Shown: positions 14,201 to 25,717, numbered from the stretch's first letter. The stretch: DNA of 64,000 nt from Choristoneura fumiferana (GCF_025370935.1 NC_133473.1:5700398-5764397); one strand, 5' to 3'. The notes: generated by a model not told the origin, from the letters alone. Made by a program: numbers and translations.

Positions 14201-17200
14201 ACTTAAGGCAATTATCTAGAACTAAGGCGTGGGCATTTTCAGAAGGGTGCATTGCATCTCTCGTCTGCATGTAGGGATGCTTCATTCTCTATCTTAGTTT
14301 TGTTCTACGTATTTTTTTTACGCCAGGGAGGTGCAAGTGCCTAATACAAAATTAATGATTAGGTACCTATATCATGGACGGGATTGTTTGATAATAATTC
14401 CGAACTCACATGAAAAAAATAAGTACATGATTTTATAAGTAACAACTCACCTTCTGTGTCCACAAGCTCGAGTATGACCAAAGAATTGGACTTGTCTTGA
14501 GAGCACACCGCGAGCAGATTCTTGTGCTTCGAGTCTTCGCTGGACAATGAGGTCTGTTCGGGATGCCACGCTAACGTGTGGATGATCTTACTGAAATACA
14601 AAATATTAAATAGTCATCGAAAAGTTCTCGAGTAAAGAAGCAAGGTAAAAATATATAATTATGACGATTGACAATGTAATTTTTTGTGGATCAATGACTT
14701 TCGGACTCATCCCGTTACTTATGCCGTGAGGCCATAATTGTTTTTAGTTCAGCCATATTTTTTGCCAATTTTATGATTACCTGCCGTTAAGTTGGCAACA
14801 CTGCTCAGTTACTTGAATGGGTAGCACACAGCGGTCACGACTAGGTAACGCCTCCTCCCATCCACTCACCTAAAGGGGTAGCAGACAGCGAGCAGCTCGT
14901 GTCCGGGCTCGCTGAGCACGGCGACGCCGCCGGCCTCGCTGCCGACGGCGAGCCGGCCGGCCTGCGCGCGCACCGCGCTCGTCGCCCACGCCGCGCCCTC
15001 CACCACCACCGGGACCGGGGTCGGCGCTGCGCAGTTTATTTTCAGTAAATTTTTCTATGTGGCCATTTTCACAAAAAAGAGAACCTATTTTTTTTTTTTC
15101 AAATTCAGTAAAAATATGGTTTTCCTACTCAGAATCAAGAGCACAATCGATTCTGATAGTTCAAAAAATGACCCAAACAAAAAAATACATTTGTGACTTT
15201 TTTTTATACACTCGGTATTGGAATCACAAAACTGTCATAAAATTTGTACAAAAAAATTAAATATATTTTGAAAGGTATACTTTTTTTTAAAACTGCCATC
15301 TACAATATTTATGATACACGTTTCCTCCGTGTCACCCTGTAATAACGTTGTTGGCAGACGTACGTTCGTCGGGCGTGTCGGGGTTGTACGCGACGAGGGC
15401 GCCGCGCGCCGCCGCGTACAGCCGGGGCCGGCCCAGCACAGCGAGTAGACGCCGCCCGCCAGCGCCGGCGCCAACGCGCGCCCCGCACGCTCCGCGCCGC
15501 GCGCCTCCACAATGCCCACCTGACGACGGACACCTGCTTAAGGCTGGCTCACAAGTATTAAGTTATCAAGTATTTAACTAAATTTAAGCGGCTGAAAGCG
15601 TGTAAACAATCAATTTAGTAATAAGTTATAATTAAGCGTGGAAGTGATCAAGTAAATTAGAATTTTGTCTATTTGTCGGTTTGGGCATGAATTATGACTT
15701 GACACTTTTAAACAGGCACAATCGCTTAAAATAGAGTTAAAATTTAGTTAACTGCTTGATAATACATGTAAACCAACCATTAGAGCCCCCGTGGCCCGCA
15801 GCTTGCCGATAGTTTAGTCGGGCTTTCATAATCAGTATAACGATGTATGCAAATGCGCACACTATAACGGCCAATAGCGAATCGATTGAATCTTTATACT
15901 GATTAAGAGCCCAACTAAACTATCGGCCGATAGAAAGCCTGTGGTCTGCGGGGGCCCTTACTTCAGCCAGGAGCACCAAGTGTGCTAGGGGTAGAGGGTG
16001 GGTAGCACCCCCCTCCCCTGCTTTCAATTTTGCAATCTTAAAATTATTCTTGAGTTAAAAGATGAAAAAGTGCACTGATATACTTAGGGTGCGTATCTAG
16101 TCGCATGATTTACTGTAAATTTTTCTGAAATAAACGTTATTAATGAATGGCCTCCTTATTAAAACGTTTGAAAAATGTAATATATGATTGCAAACTGGAC
16201 CAGCAGCTTTTTAATGATAGTATTTTGAGTTTGACCTGCCACTAAGTGATGACTAAAGGGAAGCTAAGTGCCTACGCAAGCCACTCACCCTCGCCTCAGC
16301 AGTTCCGTAAGCCAGCAAGTTCTCCTTGGTGGGATGCCAATCCACAGTGAGAACTTTCCCTTGTACATTTTGCCAGTAGGTGTGGACGCGTCCAGCCGTA
16401 AGTTTCCCTTCAGTCTCTGATTCATCAGTAATCCACACACGCACTGCGCCGTCACCCACACTCGCCGCCACCCTGGAGGGGAATTAGCAATGATGATGAC
16501 GAATCAAATCGAGAAATATCGCCATGCATCATTTCAAATAATTGCTAGAATTTAAGAGTCATTATGGTACATATGCGTACAGAACAACTAAGGCTATTCT
16601 TGTGATGAGGATCAAACCACATAGTGAATGGAGCAACAGTCACTGAGAAAGAATACAAAGATAACCTTGCAGTAAAACTTGTTTTACTGAACGAGTTCAA
16701 TTGCCTTCAGTCATCAGCAATGTGAACCCTGTGTAACCCAAGTTACAGCATATATCTACTTTACTTTAGTTAATACTAGCTTTTACCCGCGGCTTCGCAC
16801 GCGTAAACTATTCGGTGTGGTAGCTGCAATTGAAATTTTCGGGATTTTACAAAATTCCCCTGGAAATTTCCAATATTTATAACGTGGTCTTCATGGTGGA
16901 GGTTGTGTTGTGAATAACTGTACAAAATTCAAGACTCTAAACCCAGTGCTGAAGTTTAAAAATTTTTCCCTATCCAAATTCAAATGCAAAATTCAAATTC
17001 AAATCATTTATTCAGTAAAAATAGGCCGCAATGGGCACTTTTACATCTCATTTTTTAAACTACCAGCGCTTTCGGAAAGAGCATCATTGCCAAGAAGAAT
17101 GCGCCGCAAGAAACTTGGCAGAAAGTCATTTTTTCAAAATAAAATAATTACAAATAAAATACTTAAAAACTACAGTATACAATTAAAGAAAAAAATACAA

Positions 17201-20200
17201 AATAATAATAATAATAATACGGGGATGTATGGGGTCCCTTAGTTACAAAACTATCCCGTGGGAATATCGGGATAAAAGTAGCGTACTTATGTGTTATTCC
17301 AGACATACGGCTACCTACATCCAAATTTCATGCCTCTAAGCCTAGCGGTTGTTATTTCGACATTTTATTCCTAGGTATCCCGTGGTAATATCGGGTCAAA
17401 AAGTCATCTATGTGTTTTTCCAGACATTCAGCTTCCTACATACCAAATTTCATGACTCTAAGCTCAGCGGTTAATATTTCAAGATTTTATCCCTATCCCG
17501 ATGGAATATCGGGGTACAAAATAAATTATGTATTATTCCAGAGGTCCAGCTACCTACATACACAATTTCATGGCTCTAAGCCCAGTGGTTGTTATTTCGA
17601 GATTTTATCCCTAGGTATCCCGTGGGAATATCGGGTCAAAAAGTCGCTTATGTGTTATTCCAGACGTCTAGCTACCTACGGTTACCTAATGATTCGCCGA
17701 CTATTTTTAGGCAGATTATTGATTGGCAGACAACGTTTCGCCGAGTAACGGTACGCTGATGAATTTGTACGCAGATGTATTGTTTCGCAGACTAACGTTT
17801 CGTAACTCAACCTTTAGCAGACTATTTACTTGGCATATGAGTCAGTAAGCCTAACAACTATTCACAGAAATTCGTTTAGCCTATTAATCACTACACATTT
17901 TGCACATTTGCTCGAACAACCTTTCGCTTTTGTAACGGTTGAACTATTTATTATTCAGTGCGCATATCAACTTTTCACATCTTTTCGTTTCGGTTGGGGA
18001 ATGGCATTCAGTACCGCGAATATGTGTGGATTACACTATGGCCTTATTGGCATTTTTACACGCCGTGCTGACCGCGCATTCTATATGATTTTCTTATGTA
18101 CCCTCATAAGTTTTAAAAGTAGGTATAACGCAAGTAATAAACGTATTTTTGACCATCATTTGTATTTATTTTATATTGGAGTCTATACAACAAACCAAGT
18201 CGCGATGCTAGCAGTTCGGATCTGGCACTTCGCCGGCCGCTGCCGCGGCACGCTCGCTTTGCTCGCTCGGCTCGTACGTTGTTGGTCGCAATTCTACCTA
18301 ACACTCCTCCTCGCTGACGCTCGTCGTCGCACCTAACTACATTTTGATAACAGCTAGTATATTTATATAGTCAACTCAGTAAAATCCTACCTGTCGTTTG
18401 ACCGATTTTATCTAAGCAGATTACAAAACAAAAATAGACTGAACATTAAATATACTTAACAATATGAATGCCATGTGATAACTCTGCTTATCGTATCTCG
18501 ACGAACAGTTGTTCGGTTTACTGAATCAATTACGAAACAAACAATCTACTAAACGTAAATCTGCTTATCGCTATTCTTCCTACCGACTACTCGGCGAAAC
18601 GAATAATAGGCGTAACGAAATTATACCAAACGTTGCTCGGCCAAAAGAAAAATCTGCCAATAGTTGTCTGCGAAACGAAACTCTGCGTAATGAAACTCGG
18701 CGAAACGACAGGTCACCGCTACCTACATACCAAATTTCATGACTCTAAGCCCAGCGGTTATTATTTCAAGATTTTATCCCTATCCCGTGGGAATATCGGG
18801 ATACAAATTAGCCTGTGTGTTATTCCAGAGGTCCAGCTACCTACATACCAAAATTCATGGCTCTAAACCCAGCGGTTGTTATTTAGAGATTTTATCCCTA
18901 AGTATCCCGTGGGAATATCGAGTCAAAAAGTCCCTTACGTGTTATTCCAGACGTCTAGTTACCTACATACCAAATTTCATGACTAAGCCCAGCGGTTATT
19001 ATTTCAAGATTTTATCCCTATCCCGTGGGAATATCGGGATAAAAAGTAGGCTATGTTTTATTCCATAATTTCCAGCTATCTACATACCAAATTTCAGGGC
19101 TCTAAGCCCAGCGGTTATTAGTTCAAGATTTTATCCCTATCCCATGGGATAAAAAGTAGCCTATGTGTTATTTCAAACGTCCAGCTGCCTACTTATCAAA
19201 TTTCATGACTAAGCCCAGCGGTTGTTATTTCGAGATTTTATTCCTATCCCGTGGGAATATCGGGATAAAAAGTAGCCTATGTTTTATTCCAGATGTTCAG
19301 CTATCTACATACCAAATGTCAGGGCTCTCAGCCCAGCGGTTATTAGTTCAAGATTTTATCCCTATCCCGTGGGATGAAAAGTAGCATATGTGTTATTTCA
19401 AACGTCCAGCTACCTACTTATCAAATTTCATGACTCTAAGCCCAGCGGTTGATATTTCAAGATTTTATCCCTATCCCGTGGGATTATCGGGATAAAAAGT
19501 AGCCTATGTTTTATTCCAGACGTTCAGCTATCTACATACCAAATTTCATCCAAATCCGTCCAGCCGTTTCAGCGTGAAAGAGTAACAAACATACTCACTC
19601 ACTCACTCACTCACTCACTCACAAACTTTCGCATTTATAATATTAGTAGGATCAGCCTACTGCTAAACACCACTTGCCTGGTAACATCATACGGGCATGT
19701 CTGTACATTGTAGATGAAGCCTCCACAGGTGTTATAAACGGTGGTTGTCCCTTCTTCCAGTAGGTGACAAACGAGCAAGCGATCCTGAGAAGCGGTCCAG
19801 ACAGCCGGCGACGCGGGCGGGTGGCGTCGCGACGCGTTAGTGGCCACACAGTGGAGTCCGCGTTTATGCTCCGCGTGGACTAGGTGGGTTTCTAGCTTGT
19901 TTTTACTGCAAATGGCAATATAGTTATAGCTAAAAAGAGGTTCACTAATATTTCGCAACTAACGTTTGGCAGCCCTCTTGATCTGAGAGGAGGCCTGTGC
20001 CCAGCAGTGGGACGTATATAGGCTGGGATGATGATGATGATGATGAAAGTTTGGCAACCTGATTCATTTCGCAACTGTTTAATATTTCTGAAAATATAAT
20101 ATTTCAGCATTTTTATAAAACTGACCTAACCTAATCTAAAGGGTATTTCACGATTGGCGAGGTTGCCAAACGTTACTTGCGAAATGAATGGATACCCTAA

Positions 20201-23200
20201 AAAGATGGTACAGAAAAAAAAGCCTAAAAAGCAACCGGCTTGTATATGCTAGTCATCAGAGATAGATAGGAGTAGCTTGGTGAATGATTCATTGGACTTC
20301 TTCTTTTTTGTGACCCCATAGTATTCAGACTCTGTAAATTAATTTTAGCTTCTTTTACACAACTCTTGAGATAAATAAGTTTCAGTAACAGTAACTTTAC
20401 TTAGGTGTAATGGAGCGGAACCAAACAGGATTTTTGACATTAATTTAACTAATTTAGGTATCTAAGGCCATGATTCTAAGTTAACGTCGTTTATATACCG
20501 CTGGATGTAAGGAATACTTAGGTGCCTTCTTGTTCTATCTTATAGTATTATATCTTATACTGTTACAAATAATGTTTCTTTCTTTTTCTTTCTTATAAAC
20601 GACTATTTCACTCCACTAAGAATTACAATAAAATAATTCAAAACATCTTACCCATCCAACAGAAGAGGGTTACACTTCAACAAGTGGCTTTTGGCATCGA
20701 CTATGAGCAGCGTGTCTGGCCGGCACCAGGCCAGGGTGGCCCAGGACGTGTTCTTGTTGCGGCCCTGGGGCGCCTTGCCGGAAGAGAGGCCGCAGCTGCC
20801 GATCAGCTTGCCTGTCTTGGACCAGATGCGGACGGCGCTGGAAAATTTATAAACTAAATCTGTGTATTATATTTTACAAACAAGGCAGACTGCTTTTAGA
20901 AATGAATTGGGTAGTTTCTTGGGTAAAAAAATTACAATATTATTCAGTTTAATCCATCAGAATCTAACTGTGTTGGTTATCAGAAATATTATTTTGTCAA
21001 TCAAACAAAAAATTACAAACAACGCGCGTCAAAGTTCAGACGTGGGGACTAGTGACGTCACGCCGTGATAGTGGCGCAGGGCATGACGTCACTCCAAACT
21101 TTAAGTGGCTATATCTTAATTTTTTTTTAATTGACAAATGAGCAAAAGTTTTTTAGGATACAAGCCTATTGGTGAAATATTTATCTTTATTGCCTCATTA
21201 TTTAAGATATATTATGTGCCAATTAGTCTCTGAGTATAAAACATGGCTGCAACATGACATGTGTAAAAACTGAAGTCTTAATTTCAATTATTTTACTCAA
21301 AAAAAATATTATAATTACCCATGTTTTCCAATGGTGGCTAAAACATGTTTATGCATATGCATACTGGAAACTGAATTGAATTTATTACTATCCACTTTCC
21401 TGTTGGATAATTCGTTTTTAGAAGTCTCTTCTTTATCCAAAGGCACTTCTACTGTAGATGTCTCATCTTTGGATGGGCTTTGCTCATTGGATGGCTCTAT
21501 GCTGGATGCGTCCTCCTTATTGAATGGTTCATCCTTAGTAGATAGTCCCTCCTTAGGAGTCCCTTCTATATCAGAGGACCCTTCTCTATTAATACTAGCC
21601 TCACTATTAAGATCAGTCTTATCAAATTTTTCCACCAAGGACTCAATAGTGGGTTCAGGCTCTGTTTTTTTATTTAATATAGCATCTTTAAGTTTCAAGC
21701 ATTCAGTTAAGTAATCAATCTCCTCCTTTGATTCTTTCACTTTAACTAAAATATCTTCAGGTTCATATTTTTTATGCCCAAACTCATCAGCCTCATGATC
21801 TTTGTAAATATCAAACATGTCATCTTCTTGTACTACTTCCAAGTCGTCAAAACTATCTTCTGGGAGATCCTTGACCACACCAGAAACGTTCTTCTCCTCA
21901 GGCTCTATGTTTTGACGGATTTTTGCCATTCTGTCTGAAGCACTAAACTTCTTTGAATTGGGTTTTTGAGACGCCCCCGTCCTCAATGCATCATCATCCA
22001 ACAGCTTTTCAATCTGTACTTCATATTGTGGACACCAGCTCAAATTCATGATTTCATCATCTTGGCTGCGTACTTTGTACAAAATTGTGCCATTACCTTA
22101 AATAAAGTTTAAAATTTAATTTATGTTTCAACATCTATTGCTTGTAATCATGAAGACAATCATTATTAATTAATTCAGTGAGGTAAACAACACTAAGATA
22201 CTACTCAGTTAATTAGCAGCTATTATATTCCTGTTTGATATCAACTTTTAATTAATGCATTACAATTATTATCCTCCTTCAGATAAAACTCAGAATGTAT
22301 CTAATAAAAACTTCTTACTACTCAAGTCCAGAACAAAAAGCACCCCCTGCTTGGTGCCGACGGCAACATTCAGGGGGACATGCGGCGAACACGCCATGCA
22401 AGTGGGCTTGAAAGCCTTCAGGAGGTTCTTGTATGTCTTCACTACATTAGAGTAAAGATCCCACCTCACCAAGTTGCCAAGAACACCCAGAGTCACCGCA
22501 TAGACATCAGTGACATATGCAACCGTCAATACACTCTGCAATAAATTAGTAAGACTTTCATTTGTTGAACAATTCAATTTACACACAACTGTAAATTGGA
22601 TTTTTCAACAGGTTTGTAGTTATGGTGTATGTTTTCTTGACTGAAACAACGCATCCAAGAAATATGTCTTGCATGTAGACTCAAAAGCACCAGCTTAAAT
22701 AAATAAAAACTATGGACTATGTCCAAAATAAATTATTATTATTATTATAAAAAAAAATTTTATTAAATACTTTGTTTACAACTTAAGCTGTGTACACATT
22801 TGAGGCCACAATAAAATGTGCCAACTAAGGCCCAGATCTACTTAGCCTATTGGGAAATCTACCTAATGATTTGTAATATCCATTTGTTTCATAACTCTGC
22901 CATTAGTTAAAGGATGGGTCAGGCAATAATATGCATGAAACATAATTTCTTAAGAAAGTGAGATGTATGTAACTATACTTCATTTGTAAACAAAAAAATG
23001 TCAATTGGTGTCTTTACCCCTCATATGCGGATCCTTGTAAAATTTAGGGCTATCTTCTTGTATTTTTTTTAATAGCAGATTTTGCTCTTATTAAAACAGA
23101 TGAGACTAGAATCCACTACTTTTAACCCCTCCCGCATACGAGGGGTTAAATTAAAATATTGAAATAAGTAAAATGTATAAAAAAAAGTTTGAATGTACCA

Positions 23201-25207
23201 AATCTGGCAGCTGAAGTTTGTTTACATTTCGATGGGTCCTATATATAAGGGCCAGTGATTTTTTTCAATTTTGGGTTTTGTGCGTTATAGGTATCTATAA
23301 ACTATATATATTTAGATAGTGGATTAAAAAATATTGTTATTCAATTATTTTACGAGTTATCATTGAAGTAAAACGGCCAAACTAGATGCAACTTTAACGT
23401 AAAAGGACTAAACATATGTTTGATTCTTTTACACAGTAAATCCCGGGTTTTTTTTTTATCTGTGGGCATAACTGCCATTTTTAGGTACTTGTACGTCAAG
23501 CGGAACGCGGCTACGTCAAGGCTACATCGTAATGTGATTGTATTCCTTTTTTTTATTTCCACAAGTATCTTGGGTAATGTATTTTTACCAAAGATTTTAA
23601 GGTTGTACGCGTATATGAGCCAAAGTACCACATAGATCTTTTTACTGTCTTTGTGAACACAAGTTTATTTCCCGCAAATTCACGTATATGGGCGTATGTA
23701 CAATAACTTTTAATGAAGAAATATTTATAATATTTAAATATTATTCTTTGTGATTGAAGGACAGAGTACTAGTACTAGCTAGTGTGGCAAATTTTAGAAG
23801 TCTCGGCTACACCATCTCTGAGTTACGACAGTTTTTGACTTTGAAAGCCCGTCCTGTAAAGTAATGATTTTACACTTAAGCCCTTATACGTAGGACCCAT
23901 CTATTTAAGAAGCATTTTTCAACTTAAGTGAGGCCTTATTGTCTAAGTCTAAGGAACACCCTCAGAATTAAGAATCATTTTTCATCACCTCTTTCTGCAA
24001 TATAGTTTAGGATGAGGGTAGAAAGAGAAAGTGAATGTGATCAGGAGAGCATGCATGTCAAACCAGCGGTTCTCAATCTTTTGACAATGGACCCCTATTG
24101 CAAAAATAAATTTACAACAGAGCCTAAAAATAGTTAAAGACCACAAATTTAATGGGAGTTTTGTAACATTACAGTACACCATAGACCAGGACCCAGGACC
24201 CCTAGATGCAGGCTCAGCCTAGTTTGGGGTACACCAGACTTTCTTTTACATATATGTAGTCTTTTTTTTAAGGAAATAAAATTTATTTATTTTTTAGATG
24301 TTTATTTAAGTAGGTACAAATAGATTTTTAGTAGGTAACACAATTAGACTAATTTTATTTATTATTATTATTTACCATAAGTATTTATTTAAATCATGTA
24401 CCTCCAGCCTCCTCAGAGCCTATTTTGAGAATGACTGTGTTGTGTTAGATAATACAGCCTCTTTTCCCTTCAGAATTGTTTGAAAGGGTTTTACAAAATA
24501 AAAAGGTAACTTTAAATGGGGTAACTAAGTATAATTTATTTTTTTACTCTGTATGTAAATTTTGCTTAGACCACTTTATCTCGGACTTGTCAAAAGTTAC
24601 TATTAGAAGCACAATACATAACCCTTTTCTTTTTTCCTTAAATATAGGAATACTATCAATACTTTGTCAACTGCGGCACATTATTTATTAATAAATCAAG
24701 TGTCACATTTCAACAACATGGAATTTAAAATAACACAAGTCAAGGAATAAAAGAGGGTAGACTTTGTACCAACCTCATGTTCTTGAGCGTGGACATTATG
24801 GCTGAGATTAGACTTGATTTTGAAGGTTTCCTCTTCACACTCCATGGTCCATTGTTTTACAGAACCGTGAGCGCTCCCCGTTAATACCAGCTTATTCACG
24901 GGCCACTCCGGAGATATATCAACACTAACAATTCTGAAGAAAAATATTTTGTTATTTCTTCTAAAGCAAAAATTGAATAAGCTATCTCTACATGGATTTG
25001 TCCTTACTTGTCAGGATGTGCTCTGTTTAATACATGAGCTGTATACCGCTGAGGTCCTTCCAGCGCACCATTGTAGTCAGCCGGCAGGGGCTTCAAGACA
25101 CAAAGACTTTTGCTCGGACCGCCATACACAACCCAACCGTCATAGCTAACCGCTAAACCAGACACTTGAAACCAATTCGGCGAGGGAAACAATATTACTT
25201 CGTCCAT
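8294..25207 (-). CDS. Gemin5: Gem-associated protein 5 (Gemin5, rigor mortis homologue)
   Basis: Gemin5 is the SMN-complex subunit that recognises pre-snRNAs for Sm core assembly. Eighteen minus-strand exons join: 25207-25008, 24933-24774, 22535-22319, 22096-21319, 20837-20652, 19905-19678, 16472-16289, 15519-15364, 15026-14870, 14590-14451, 13167-13043, 12363-12192, 11164-10850, 10456-10309, 10227-10148, 9715-9583, 9215-9129 and 8678-8294. They give about 1283 residues (human 1508) once one missing base in exon 8 is allowed for. Evidence: N-terminal SPNWF, many WD-type blades (AVRIWSKTG, AVRVWI, CCLRLWNTKD), the SQDDEIMNLSWCP block, then a helical TPR-like half ending in a charged tail. Exon 4 adds a long acidic insert between blades. 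Intron 6 has a GC donor. The start is the first ATG, directly before SPNWF. Confidence 0.93.
8980..9050 (-). mobile_element. LINE 3' tail fragment with ATC/GAT tail
   Basis: On minus this reads GGCCTATGTCCAGCAGTGG..GTCTTTCGGCTGA followed by (CAT/ATG)n, a retroposon 3' end common in Lepidoptera. It is truncated at its 5' side. Similar tails occur at 12775-12830, 36903-36950 and 56085-56160. It lies in a Gemin5 intron. Confidence 0.7.
9380..9545 (-). mobile_element. Two adjoining retroposon fragments
   Basis: 9380-9472 is the reverse complement of the element seen at 11315-11440 and 52783-52860 (block CAAAATATCTTTATTCAATT). 9478-9535 matches the 3' end of the tRNA-derived SINE at 60095-60360 (block GGGACTAGGTCAATTGGTGT). 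Both lie in a Gemin5 intron and are incomplete. Confidence 0.65.
10546..10693. mobile_element. Palindromic MITE (family A), near-perfect hairpin
   Basis: This 148-bp segment is almost a perfect palindrome. The left end AAGGGGCTGTTTCACCATCC is matched by the reverse complement at the right end, with arms of about 65 bp around a short loop. The flanks allow a TA target duplication (TA before 10548 and after 10691). Related diverged copies lie at 13495-13640 and 13828-13976. It lies in the Gemin5 intron between 10456 and 10850. Confidence 0.8.
11315..11440 (+). mobile_element. Retroposon fragment (CAAAATATCTTTATTCAATT family)
   Basis: This matches 52783-52860 and, inverted, 9380-9472. It contains blocks reading CAAGCACTTATGAATGTCA and GGATCCGGCAAGAAACTC. 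It is a non-coding retroposon end in a Gemin5 intron, of a type abundant in Lepidoptera. Confidence 0.65.
12770..12990. mobile_element. LINE fragment in Gemin5 intron
   Basis: 12775-12830 has the GATGTCCACTGTTGGACATAGG tail sequence. 12905-12945 can be read on + as ...SLKRQWAGH, which resembles the C-terminal region of CR1/RTE-type LINE proteins. The fragment is broken and has no open frame of useful length of its own. Confidence 0.5.
13495..13640. mobile_element. Degenerate palindromic MITE (family A)
   Basis: It keeps CCATCCATTGACTGAATTT at the left and the loop block TTTTATTCGA.TATAGACGGAG of the 10546-10693 family, but the right arm has decayed. It lies in a Gemin5 intron, close to a second copy. 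Confidence 0.55.
13828..13976. mobile_element. Palindromic MITE (family A), copy 3
   Basis: CCATCCATTGACTGAAT at the left pairs with AATCAATGGATGG at the right, around GATGCCGTCTC..TTCGAATAGACGGAGATGGCATC. It ends in GTGAAACAGCCCCTTTAAA. It is clearly the same element as 10546-10693, with more mismatches between arms. Confidence 0.75.
15785..15965. mobile_element. Inverted-repeat element (MITE) in Gemin5 intron
   Basis: Left arm GCCCCCGTGGCCCGCAG..CCGATAGTTTAGTCGGGC is answered by the right arm GCCCAACTAAACTATCGGCC..CTGCGGGGGCCC. Arms are about 55-60 bp with a middle of about 60 bp. There is no coding capacity. It is a non-autonomous DNA element or foldback. Confidence 0.65.
16978..17222 (+). 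mobile_element. Retroposon fragment (family R2)
   Basis: Block ATAGGCCGCAATGGGCACTT and GCGCCGCAAGAAACTTGGCA, ending in a (AAT)n-rich stretch near 17202-17217. The same element occurs at 37690-37970 and 38900-39220. It is inserted near the 5' side of the RTE-like element. Confidence 0.7.
17680..18717. mobile_element. Non-autonomous DNA transposon with 9-bp target duplication
   Basis: This 1038-bp element is inserted into one tandem unit of the surrounding retroposon. It is flanked by GCTACCTAC on both sides (17671-17679 and 18718-18726). The ends GGTTACCT..TTCGCCGA and TCGGCGAAACGACAGGTCACC are inverted relatives. Both arms contain many degenerate copies of a short CG.CGAAACG-like motif (about 17690-17830 and 18460-18717). 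A 9-bp duplication with long, subrepeat-rich ends fits a Mutator-like non-autonomous element, but I see no transposase. Confidence 0.65.
19973..20045 (+). mobile_element. LINE 3' tail with (GAT)n
   Basis: GAGGAGGCCTGTGCCCAGCA followed by GTGGGACGTATATAGGCTGG and (ATG)n. It is the same tail as at 47795-47860, 61636-61684 and 63525-63695. It is 5'-truncated in Gemin5 intron 5. Confidence 0.75.
23230..23905. mobile_element. Candidate non-autonomous DNA element
   Basis: The left end GATGGGTCCTATATATAAGG at about 23230 is the inverted match of CCTTATACGTAGGACCCATC at about 23885-23905, with further weaker pairing inward. About 670 bp lie between, without a coding frame. No clear target duplication was identified. 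It lies in Gemin5 intron 2. Confidence 0.45.
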
Positions 25208-25717
25208 GTTTTAAGTTTAAGCAAAATATCGTAAAATAAGAAACTACCGTCAGTGCACGGTAACAATCAGCATGCAACTGCAAAATGCAAACAAGGCGCG
25301 CAACGGCCGGCCGGGGTTTTTTTTTATTTTGTGACATTCCATATGACATTTAATTTGTATTGCACAGACTAGCACTTAACTTTTTGTATCGTACGTTCAT
25401 TCGAGCGTTTATATCTAGCGTCGAAACATTCAGAAAAAAACAAAAAGTTCACTGACAGATTGATTACACCACTCTTAATGGTCTGTGGATATTCTTTATC
25501 TGTTGTAGTTGTGATTGACAGTGACAGCTTGCTCAAAAAATAATATTTTCTTTCGTTTTTTCGTGATTTCTGGAGATGAGATTTCGGTCGCGTCGTTGAT
25601 TAAATTATAATTTTAACACGTACTAGTAACGATTTCAATTTAATCTCAACTGTGGTAATTCTGAGTTTCTAGCGCAGAGTAAATCAACCCAACCAAAAGA
25701 ACCCATATATCAGAGCC
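25208..25717. promoter_or_regulatory. Shared intergenic region of Gemin5 and FAM50
   Basis: These 510 bp separate the two divergent start codons and must hold both 5' UTRs and promoters. I see no TATA box at a convincing place. Initiator-like TCAGT and TCATT pentamers occur, but too often to assign a start site. The foldback family found upstream of four other genes here is absent. Confidence 0.6.

Larger units (their letters stand above)
16770..19650 (+). mobile_element. RTE-type retroposon with internal ~120-bp tandem units, interrupted
   Basis: It begins TAGCTTTTACCCGCGGCTTC, carries roughly ten units of about 115-125 bp (TATCCCGTGGGAATATCGGG..CAGCTACCTACATACC..AAGCCCAGCGGTT), and ends (ACTC)n then TTTCGCATTTATAATATTAG. 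This is the typical 3' end of an insect RTE-like non-LTR element. It is split by a second retroposon (about 16978-17222) and by a DNA element (17680-18717). Diverged relatives lie at 29085-29290 and 40065-40515. It fills Gemin5 intron 6. Confidence 0.75.

Noticed and set aside
17225..19500. Regularly spaced repeats resembling a CRISPR array
   Set aside because: Units are about 120 bp with no unique spacers, and they lie in a eukaryotic retroposon.
21050..21090. Two TGACGTCA-type CRE sites in a Gemin5 intron
   Set aside because: They sit in a weak inverted repeat far from a start site, and I see nothing else regulatory around them.
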